A DNA stretch of 64,000 bases from Arthrobacter sp. Soil736 (GTDB lineage Bacteria > Actinomycetota > Actinomycetes > Actinomycetales > Micrococcaceae). A program made the translations under genes and the position numbers. Where the stretch lies: the NCBI RefSeq assembly GCF_001428005.1, contig NZ_LMSB01000066.1, positions 41,028 to 105,027 on the forward strand. Reading direction: 5' to 3'. This document shows positions 57,605 to 64,000 of this stretch, in pieces. The notes under the pieces were generated by a model, which did no database searches, had not been told where the DNA came from, and saw only the letters and a list, made by a program, of their open reading frames with translations. The stretch's first letter is position 1. Each line of letters opens with the position of its first letter.

Positions 57605-59998
57605 TTGGAAGAGGGTTCGACGTCGGCTCCAGCAGCAGCCGGGGACAACAGTCCGGGCCAGAGTCCGCAGACTGGTCTGGTTGCTGACGGACGCCCCGGG
57701 CCGGGCGTTCCCGTGGACAACTCGGGCGTCCGCCCCACATTTCCAGGCAGGCGCGAGCGCACGCGGTCCCGGCTGGCGCGGCTGACCGGCCGGAGCACCG
57801 CCACCTATTCGCCCATCCTGGAACCCTTGCTGCGGACCGTCCGGGCGAACAATCCCAAAGAGGACTTCGACCTGATTCAGCGTGCCTTTGTGGTCGCGGA
57901 ACAGAGCCACCGGGGCCAAAAGCGCAAGAGCGGCGATCCCTACATCACCCACCCCGTGGCGGTTGCAACCATCCTCGCGGAACTGGGGCTCAGCGGGACC
58001 ACGCTGGCCGCGGCGCTGCTCCACGACACTGTCGAGGACACCCCCTACACCCTGGCCGACCTGAAAGCGGATTTCGGCCCGGAAGTCGCCATGCTTGTGG
58101 ACGGCGTGACCAAGCTGGACAAGGTCAGCTTCGGCGAAGCCGCCCAGTCCGAAACGGTCCGCAAGATGGTCGTGGCCATGGCCAAGGACATCCGGGTCCT
58201 CATGATCAAGCTGGCCGACCGGCTGCACAACGCCAGGACGTGGCGCTTCGTTTCCGCGGAGTCGTCGGCCCGCAAGGCCCGCGAAACCCTCGAGATCTTC
58301 GCCCCGCTGGCCCACCGGCTCGGCATGAACACCATCAAATGGGAGCTGGAGGACCTGTCCTTCGCCGCGCTCTATCCCAAGGTGTACGAGGAAATCGTGC
58401 GCATGGTGGGCGACCGCACGCCGGAACGCGAAAAGAGCCTCAGTGTTATCCGGAACCAGATCGCGGATGACCTGCGCACGGCCCGGATCAAGGCCACCAT
58501 CACCGGCCGGCCCAAGCACTATTACTCGATCTACCAGAAGATGATCGTCCGGGACAAGGACTTCGACGACATCAACGACCTCATGGGCGTGCGTGTCCTG
58601 GTGGACTCCGTCCGCGACTGTTATGCGGCTCTGGGAACCCTGCATTCGCGGTGGAACCCCCTGCCGGGGCGGTTCAAGGACTACATCGCCATGCCCAAGT
58701 TCAACATGTACCAGTCCCTGCACACCACGGTGATCGGCCCGGGCGGCAAGCCGGTCGAGATCCAGATCCGCACGCATGAGATGCACCGACGCGCGGAGTA
58801 CGGCGTCGCAGCCCACTGGAAGTACAAGGACCAGCCGAACCGCACCGCCACCGGTCCCGGCAGCCCGCGCGACGGCGACATGGGCTGGCTCCGCTCCCTG
58901 GTGGACTGGCAGCAGGAAACGTCCGATCCCGGCGAATTCCTAGATTCCCTGCGGTTCGAAATCAACGCCCGGGAAGTCTTCGTGTTCACGCCCAAGGGCG
59001 AGGTCATGGCGCTTCCGGCCGGCTCCACCCCCGTGGACTTCGCCTACGCGGTGCACACCGAGGTGGGCCACCGGACCATCGGGGCCAGGGTCAACGGAAA
59101 GCTGGTCCCGCTCAACAGCGAACTCAACCACGGCGACTGGGTGGAGATTTTCACGTCCAAGGCCGAAGGCGCGGGGCCGAGCCAGGACTGGCAGCACTTC
59201 GTCAAGAGCGCCCGAGCGCGGAACAAGATCCGCCAGTGGTTCAGCAAGGAACGGCGCGAAGAGGCCATCGACCGCGGCAAGGAGTTGCTGACCCGCGCCA
59301 TGCGGAAGCAGAACCTCCCGCTGCAGCGCCTGATGACCCATGACGCCCTCGCCGCCGTTGCCGAGGACTTCAAGTACGTCGACATCTCCGGCCTCTACGC
59401 CGGCGTGGGAGACGGGCACACCTCTGCCCAGTCCGTCATGGAAAAGCTCATCGAGAGCCTGGGCGGGAACGAAACCCCCGATGACGACCTCACCGAAGTC
59501 AGCATTCCCACCCAGGTCAGCAAGGCCCGTTTCTCGGACTCCGGAGTGGTAGTCCGCGGCGTGGGCGACGTCTGGGTCAAGCTGGCCCGCTGCTGCACCC
59601 CTGTGCCGCCGGACCCGATCCTCGGCTTCGTTACCCGCGGCTCGGGCGTCTCCGTGCACCGGACTGACTGCACCAACGTTTCGGACCTGAAGGACCATCC
59701 CGACAGGATCGTCGACGTCGACTGGGCCCCGACCCAGTCGAGCGTGTTCCTCGTGGAAATCCAGGTGGAGGCGCTGGACAGGAAATCCCTGCTGTCCGAT
59801 GTCACCCGCGTCCTGTCCGAGAACCACGTCAACATCCTTGCCGCGAGCGTGCACACATCAACCGACCGCGTGGCCATCTCAAAGTTTGCCTTCGAGATGG
59901 GCGACCCCAAGTACCTGAGCCACGTGCTCAGCGCCGTCCGGAGAATCGACGGCGTGTTCGACGTCTACCGGACCACGGGCAACCGCCGGAGGAGCTAG
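57605..59998 (+). CDS. rel: Bifunctional (p)ppGpp synthetase/hydrolase
   Basis: A 797-residue Rel/SpoT protein controlling the stringent response. The HD hydrolase is LLHDTVEDTPYT with LADRLHN; the synthetase has FKDYIAMPKFNMYQSLHTTV and EIQIRTHEMHRRAEYG; then TGS (VFVFTPKGEVMALPAG), a zinc-finger/RIS region (LARCCTPVPPDPILG) and an ACT domain to the end. TTG 57605 follows GAGGGG by 7 nt; TTG 57578 (possible leaderless start) would add nine residues. Its last 120 bp are overlapped antisense by the next gene. Confidence 0.96.
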   Translation: MEEGSTSAPAAAGDNSPGQSPQTGLVADGRPGPGVPVDNSGVRPTFPGRRERTRSRLARLTGRSTATYSPILEPLLRTVRANNPKEDFDLIQRAFVVAEQSHRGQKRKSGDPYITHPVAVATILAELGLSGTTLAAALLHDTVEDTPYTLADLKADFGPEVAMLVDGVTKLDKVSFGEAAQSETVRKMVVAMAKDIRVLMIKLADRLHNARTWRFVSAESSARKARETLEIFAPLAHRLGMNTIKWELEDLSFAALYPKVYEEIVRMVGDRTPEREKSLSVIRNQIADDLRTARIKATITGRPKHYYSIYQKMIVRDKDFDDINDLMGVRVLVDSVRDCYAALGTLHSRWNPLPGRFKDYIAMPKFNMYQSLHTTVIGPGGKPVEIQIRTHEMHRRAEYGVAAHWKYKDQPNRTATGPGSPRDGDMGWLRSLVDWQQETSDPGEFLDSLRFEINAREVFVFTPKGEVMALPAGSTPVDFAYAVHTEVGHRTIGARVNGKLVPLNSELNHGDWVEIFTSKAEGAGPSQDWQHFVKSARARNKIRQWFSKERREEAIDRGKELLTRAMRKQNLPLQRLMTHDALAAVAEDFKYVDISGLYAGVGDGHTSAQSVMEKLIESLGGNETPDDDLTEVSIPTQVSKARFSDSGVVVRGVGDVWVKLARCCTPVPPDPILGFVTRGSGVSVHRTDCTNVSDLKDHPDRIVDVDWAPTQSSVFLVEIQVEALDRKSLLSDVTRVLSENHVNILAASVHTSTDRVAISKFAFEMGDPKYLSHVLSAVRRIDGVFDVYRTTGNRRRS

Positions 59999-60583
59999 CA
60001 GGGCCAGCTTTTCCAGCGCTGCGACCTTGTGGGGCAGCCGGGGTGTCGCCTCCACGGCCAAGGTCAGGAGCCGCAGCCGGACGTCGAGTTCGGGCCTGTC
60101 CAGCAACTGCCGCAGGGCCGGAACTGCGCGTTCAGCCTCGACGTGCAGGGCAATATCCAGGGCTGTCCGCAGGGGGCTTGAGACCATCAACCCGCCCAGG
60201 CTCACGACGTCGAAGGGGCCGAGCCGGACCTCGTGGAGCGTGCACCCCCGGGTCGACCGGAGGCTCGAGATGCGGCGTTTGGTGTCCACCAGCAGGGCGA
60301 GGCGGTCCGGCTCGCGCGCGCAGCCATAGATCCAGGCGGCCGTCATGCGCCCGGCCACGACCCGCTGCCGGATCGCAGGCGGTACGGCGAACGCGGCAGC
60401 GCGGGCCCGCAGCTGCGGGGACGCCGCCATGCCGGGAACGGTGTAGCCGTGCTGGTAGAGCTGTGCCAGCACGCCGTCGGCCGCCATGGACTGCAGTTCC
60501 GGCCAGGAAAACAACGGGCCCGGGGCATAGAGGTCCAGAAGCTGCGCGGGGGAGTCCGGGGCGCGCCCGGAAAATGATGCCAT
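59879..60583 (-). CDS. AbiEi-antitoxin-like protein, uncertain
   Basis: A 234-residue protein that I recognise only loosely: an N-terminal winged-helix-like start (PELQSMAADGVLAQLYQHGY), then AAWIYGCAREPDRLALLVD and HEVRLGPFDVVSLGGLMVSS, PLRTALDIALHVEAERAV, the layout of AbiEi-type or transcriptional-regulator-like actinobacterial proteins. There is no AbiEii toxin beside it. Its final 40 codons read antisense through the ACT-domain end of rel, so the true C-terminus may have been lengthened by loss of its own stop. Confidence 0.6.
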   Translation of the reverse strand: MASFSGRAPDSPAQLLDLYAPGPLFSWPELQSMAADGVLAQLYQHGYTVPGMAASPQLRARAAAFAVPPAIRQRVVAGRMTAAWIYGCAREPDRLALLVDTKRRISSLRSTRGCTLHEVRLGPFDVVSLGGLMVSSPLRTALDIALHVEAERAVPALRQLLDRPELDVRLRLLTLAVEATPRLPHKVAALEKLALLAPPAVARGPVDVEHAVDSPDGAEHVAQVLGVAHLEGKL

Positions 60584-60617
60584 TCAGCCATCCTGCCGGA
60601 ACGGCTCAAAACGAGTA

Positions 60618-60659
60618 CAGGCCCCGTCCCGGCTATGTGGATAACCGGTACGGGGCCTG
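60618..60659. terminator. Hairpin behind the DUF349 gene
   Basis: CAGGCCCCGT (60618-60627) pairs with ACGGGGCCTG (60650-60659), with an inner CCGG/CCGG pairing. It lies 14 bp past the DUF349 stop. Confidence 0.65.
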
Positions 60660-60672
60660 CAGGGTGCCTCGG

Positions 60673-62433
60673 CTAGGAGAGCTCGCTCGCCGAACGCTGG
60701 ATCTGGTCCAGCCACGCCTGGCGGGCGTCCAGGGCTTCCTGGGCGGCCTTGATCTTGCGCTGGTCGCCGGCCTTCTCGGCCTTCGCCAGATCGTCCTTGA
60801 GCCCCGCGATGGCCGATTCAAGCTGGCTCAGGGCGCTGTTGGTGCGGGCCTTCGTCTCCGGGTTCGAGCGCTGCCAGATCTCGTCCTCGGCCTGCCGGAC
60901 CGCATCCTCAATCCTGCGCAGGCCAGCTTCGATGCGCCCCATATCCGCACGGGGCACCTTGCCGGCTTCCTCCCAGCGGTCGCGGACGGACTGCAGGGCC
61001 TTCTTGGCGGCACCCAGTTCCTTGATCGGCAGGATCGCGTTGGCCTCCTCTAGGAGGGCCTCCTTGACCTTCAGGTTGGCAGCGTACTCCTGGTCGATCT
61101 CGTCATTCGCAGCCTGGCGGGAGGAGAAGAAGACATCCTGGGCCGCGCGGAAACGGGCCCACAGGGCGTCGTCATCCTTGCGGCTGGCGCGCGGTGACGC
61201 CTTCCATTCGTCCATCAGCCGGCGGTATTCCCCGGCGGCAAAGCCCCAGTCGGTGGAGGCGGACAGTGCCTCGGCCTCGCCGATGAGCTTCTCCTTGGCG
61301 GCCTTCGCCGCGGAGTTGTTGCTGTCCAGCTGGGAGAAGTAGGCGCGGCGGTGGCGGTCGAAGACCGTACGGGCAGCGCGGAACCGCTTCCACAATGCAT
61401 CTTCATTGCTGCGGCCAAGCCGGACGCCGCTCTTCTGTGCGGTCTTCCAGCTTTCGAACAGTTCGTTCATCCTGGCGCTGGAGGTTTTCCACTGGATCTG
61501 CGCCGGATCCGTGCCGGAAATGGCTTCAGCCTCGATGACGATGGCTTCCCGGGCAGCGAGTTCGGCCGCCCGCACGGCGTCGTGCTGCGCCTTTTCCGCC
61601 TTTTCAAGCGCGGTGATCTCGGTGGACAGCGTGTCCAGCCGGCCTTCCGCGGAACGGATGTCACCCACCATGTTGCGTTCAGCAAGCTGCTCGCGGAGGT
61701 GTGTCACGGTTTTCTGCATGTCAGTCGTGGGCGCCTTGGACGCAACGCGCTGTTCCAGCAGGACAATCTGGGCCACGATGTCGTCATACTTTCGGGCGAA
61801 GTACGCCAGCGCCTCGTCGTTGCTGACGTCCGGGTACTGCCCGACAGGGTGCTCCTCGCCGTCGATGGTCAGGAAGACGTGGCCGTCCCCCTCGACCCGG
61901 CCCCAGCGGGCCGCTTCAGCCAGTGACGTCGCAGGCGCAGCCGGTACAGGCGCCACAGCAGCCGCGGGGCCCGCCTTGGGGCGGGCGGCAAACGCCGCAG
62001 GCGACGGTGCCGGGCGGGGCGCCGGACGCGGGGCAGCGGGGACAGGCTCCTCAGCAGCGACGCCGGCCTCCTCAGGGGCAGCCTCGGTGGGGGCAGGCGC
62101 TTCGGCAGCGACGCCGGCCTCCTCTGCAACCGGTGCGGGTGCGGCCGGCACGGGCTCGGCGTCGCCCGACTGGGTGTCTTCAGCCGCGCCGGCCTCCGCC
62201 GGGGCAACCTCTGCCTGCTCGGCCTCGGCCGGTGCAACCTCGGTGGGCTCAGCCTCTGTCTGCTCGGCCTCGGCCGGGGCAACCTCGGTGGGCTCAGCCT
62301 CCGGCTCCACTGCTTCTGCCTGCACTGCTTCTGCCTGCGTGTCGTCTGCTGCTGCTTCCGTCGGTTCGGCCGGAGGGGCCGGAACCTCGTTCAGGTCGGC
62401 AGCTGTTTCGTCGGATTTCTGACTGTCTGTCAC
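60673..62433 (-). CDS. DUF349 domain protein
   Basis: A 586-residue protein with an acidic Ala/Glu/Pro-rich N-terminus (about 1-155) and a helical body from about 165 that contains four to five DUF349 units (pattern LWKRFRAARTVFDRHRRAYF, LWARFRAAQDVFFSSRQAAN, RWEEAGKVPRADMGRIE). It probably forms long coiled coils. The family is linked to cell division/chromosome functions only by association. No signal peptide is present. Confidence 0.88.
   Translation of the reverse strand: MTDSQKSDETAADLNEVPAPPAEPTEAAADDTQAEAVQAEAVEPEAEPTEVAPAEAEQTEAEPTEVAPAEAEQAEVAPAEAGAAEDTQSGDAEPVPAAPAPVAEEAGVAAEAPAPTEAAPEEAGVAAEEPVPAAPRPAPRPAPSPAAFAARPKAGPAAAVAPVPAAPATSLAEAARWGRVEGDGHVFLTIDGEEHPVGQYPDVSNDEALAYFARKYDDIVAQIVLLEQRVASKAPTTDMQKTVTHLREQLAERNMVGDIRSAEGRLDTLSTEITALEKAEKAQHDAVRAAELAAREAIVIEAEAISGTDPAQIQWKTSSARMNELFESWKTAQKSGVRLGRSNEDALWKRFRAARTVFDRHRRAYFSQLDSNNSAAKAAKEKLIGEAEALSASTDWGFAAGEYRRLMDEWKASPRASRKDDDALWARFRAAQDVFFSSRQAANDEIDQEYAANLKVKEALLEEANAILPIKELGAAKKALQSVRDRWEEAGKVPRADMGRIEAGLRRIEDAVRQAEDEIWQRSNPETKARTNSALSQLESAIAGLKDDLAKAEKAGDQRKIKAAQEALDARQAWLDQIQRSASELS
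62216..62305. repeat. 45-bp tandem repeat coding acidic linker
   Basis: Two 45-bp copies (62216-62260 and 62261-62305) are nearly identical and encode the 15-residue EAEPTEVAPAEAEQT unit of the DUF349 linker; a third degenerate copy lies on the smaller coordinate side (about 62190-62215). Confidence 0.85.
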
Positions 62434-62503
62434 CGCTAAAAGTCTTTCGCTTGGAGGAAAATACTCTCGTAATGCACCCGTGGCCGCTTGGGACGCGGGG
62501 TTC

Positions 62504-63304
62504 TTACTTCAGAGAGAACGAGTCTATCGTGACTGGTTCCACAGGAGCGCCGTCGGTGGCATTTCCGCCGGACTTAAGACCTGCTGCCGCAATCTTTGTC
62601 ACCACGTCCAGGCCGGAAGTCACCTTGCCTACCACTGTGTAGCCACCCGCGGCGTCGGCGGGGATGACCGTGTCCTTGTATACGACGAAGAACTGGGTGC
62701 CGTTGCCGTAGGCGTTTCCGCCGGTGCGGGCCACCGCGATAGTGCCGGCCGGATATTTGTTGTCCGCCGGCGTGTTTTCGAGCGGACCCCAGGTGTAGCC
62801 GGGATCGCTCTGGCCGTCTCCGGTCTTGGAACCGCACTGAAGCACGCCGAAGTTATCGGCAGTGGTGAGCCGGTGGCAGCTGACGCCCTGGTAGTAGCCC
62901 GAGCCGGCCAGGGACTTGAAGACGGCGGCAGCTTGCGGCGCCTTGGTGCCGTCCAGCTGCACGCCCAGGGCTCCGCGGTTCAGTTTCAGTTCGCCTGTGA
63001 AGACCTTGCCCGCGGCCGACTCCGGCTTAGGGATGTTGGGGGCGTTGGTGGCAGGGGCCGATGCCGAGGCCGAGGGGGAGTTAAGCCCGGCTTCTGCCGC
63101 GGCGAACTCTTCCTCTGTCGGGTTTCCGGAGAAAACCGCCAACTGAAGCACGACGGCGAGGATCACCGCCGCGGCTCCGGCGCCTCCCGCAAGCAGGTTG
63201 TCCCGCTTGCGGCGCTTCTCCTGGTCCCGGCGAAGCTCGCGTTTGGCTTCCATTTGCTGGATGCGCCTCTTGGCTTCACGCGTCTCGCGTGGACTGGCCG
63301 CCAC
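62504..63304 (-). CDS. Membrane-anchored cyclophilin-type peptidyl-prolyl isomerase
   Basis: A 266-residue protein. A charged N-terminus (EAKRRIQQMEAKRELRRDQ) and one membrane segment (about 36-58) place a cyclophilin domain outside. The domain has YYQGVSCHRLT, LQCGSKTGDG, DPGYTW, YPAGTIAVARTGGNAYGN, GTQFFVVYKDTVIP and GYTVVGKV. It is the usual neighbour of rel and hisS in actinobacteria. It should speed folding of exported proteins. Confidence 0.92.
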   Translation of the reverse strand: MAASPRETREAKRRIQQMEAKRELRRDQEKRRKRDNLLAGGAGAAAVILAVVLQLAVFSGNPTEEEFAAAEAGLNSPSASASAPATNAPNIPKPESAAGKVFTGELKLNRGALGVQLDGTKAPQAAAVFKSLAGSGYYQGVSCHRLTTADNFGVLQCGSKTGDGQSDPGYTWGPLENTPADNKYPAGTIAVARTGGNAYGNGTQFFVVYKDTVIPADAAGGYTVVGKVTSGLDVVTKIAAAGLKSGGNATDGAPVEPVTIDSFSLK

Positions 63305-63560
63305 AGGTCCTCCTCGTTGATCGGGCTGCCCGCCTGATCCACCCTGAAGGCATCCCCGGCTGCAGCTGCAGTGCGGCAGCCGGTCGCGTCACGGGCCCGC
63401 ATTAGAGATGCAGGCGCCGAAAGCATAAACTGACTGCCGCACATAGTTTATGCATGACAGGCTGGACTCCCGCCCTTGCCGCCGCTTTTTGATCCAAATG
63501 GCGATGCGGAATACTGCGCAGCGGACTCCGGCCTTCGGTTACCTGAGGAGAAACTCCACC
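63305..63560. other. Divergent region between ppi and hisS
   Basis: 256 bases without a gene; contains a clear dyad (63423-63453) and the hisS ribosome site GAGGAG (63545-63550). Confidence 0.6.
63423..63453. promoter_or_regulatory. Perfect 9-bp inverted repeat, candidate operator
   Basis: GCATAAACT (63423-63431) and AGTTTATGC (63445-63453) are exact complements with 13 bp between. Two AT-rich arms 22 bp apart (about two helix turns) fit a dimeric regulator or a promoter element. Confidence 0.5.
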
Positions 63561-64000
63561 ATGGCACGCACAGCCTCCCTGTCCGGATTCCCCGAGTGGC
63601 TTCCCGAGGAGCGGCTGGTGGAGCAGCATGTCCTGGACTCCCTGCGGCGTACCTTTGAACTGCACGGCTTCTCCTCGATTGAAACCCGGGCGGTGGAAAC
63701 AGTCGGCCAGCTGCTGCGCAAGGGCGAGATCGACAAGGAGGTCTACGGCCTCAGCCGGCTTCAGGACGATGAGGGCGAAGAGGGCAAGGGCAAGCACGAC
63801 CCCCACGCCCTCGCCCTGCACTTTGACCTGACGGTCCCGTTTGCGCGGTACGTCGTGGAGAACGCCGGATACCTTGCTTTCCCGTTCCGCCGCTACCAGA
63901 TCCAGAAGGTCTGGCGCGGGGAACGCCCGCAGGAAGGCCGCGCCCGCGAGTTCACGCAGGCGGACATCGATGTGGTGGGCGACGGTGACCTTCCCTTCCG
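63561..64000 (+). CDS. hisS: Histidyl-tRNA synthetase, N-terminal part
   Basis: The first 146 residues of a class II synthetase; the right edge cuts it. MARTASLSGFPEWLPEERLV, FELHGFSSIETRAVETV, motif 2 region FDLTVPFARYV and FRRYQIQKVWRGERPQEGRA, and QADIDVVGDGD are present. ATG 63561 has GAGGAG 10 nt upstream. Confidence 0.96.
   Translation, partial: MARTASLSGFPEWLPEERLVEQHVLDSLRRTFELHGFSSIETRAVETVGQLLRKGEIDKEVYGLSRLQDDEGEEGKGKHDPHALALHFDLTVPFARYVVENAGYLAFPFRRYQIQKVWRGERPQEGRAREFTQADIDVVGDGDLPF

Overview
The window reads as chromosomal DNA of a high-GC actinobacterium, most likely Micrococcaceae (Arthrobacter/Pseudarthrobacter type). This rests on GC-rich codon third positions, frequent GTG/TTG starts, mycoredoxin, a (p)ppGpp synthetase Rel, DUF1918, DUF349 and MurT/GatD proteins, and the actinobacterial order thrS-HIT-pgsA-pdxS-pdxT-yebC-ruvCAB-yajC-secDF-rel-ppi-hisS. 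The genus is inferred from remembered protein similarity; no search was run.

Left part (1-13 kb), accessory in character: the C-terminal half of a WD40-repeat protein, probably the sensor end of an nSTAND NTPase; a LiaS/NarX-like histidine kinase with its NarL-type regulator; a GH15 glucoamylase/trehalase-like enzyme; a DUF2087 protein; an APC permease that has lost its middle; a dienelactone-hydrolase-like lipoprotein; RNase Z; a secreted GH16 beta-glucanase-like lipoprotein; a cupin.

Middle part (13-36 kb): AlkD-like protein, AmtB, DUF1810, YfcE phosphoesterase, Nudix, a DksA-type zinc-finger protein, DUF1918, and a membrane-protein pair. Then comes a five-gene minus-strand operon (21.3-26.6 kb): phosphodiester glycosidase, GT2-GtrA fusion, DUF4956, VTC polyphosphate-polymerase domain and a Cthe_2159-type carbohydrate-binding lipoprotein. 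It looks like an uncharacterised envelope glycan/polyanion system and is my best candidate for a new system. Further right are a thioesterase, a truncated DUF2177 gene, a lipoate-ligase-like gene, two abutting gene remnants, a LysM-like lipoprotein, the LysE/ArgP pair, mycoredoxin, an FAD monooxygenase, an SRAP protein, VOC, chorismate mutase and a hypothetical protein.

Right part (36-64 kb), mostly core: an SOS-box-controlled DUF6504-DnaE2/ImuC operon; thrS-HIT-pgsA-pdxS; an insertion of M3 peptidase, CapA and murT-gatD; then pdxT-yebC-ruvC-ruvA-ruvB-yajC-secD-secF-rel, an AbiEi-like gene converging on rel, DUF349, cyclophilin and the start of hisS. Together these cover vitamin B6 synthesis, Holliday-junction resolution, Sec translocation and the stringent response. 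Several strong hairpins close convergent gene pairs. I saw no tRNA, rRNA, CRISPR array, insertion sequence or prophage.
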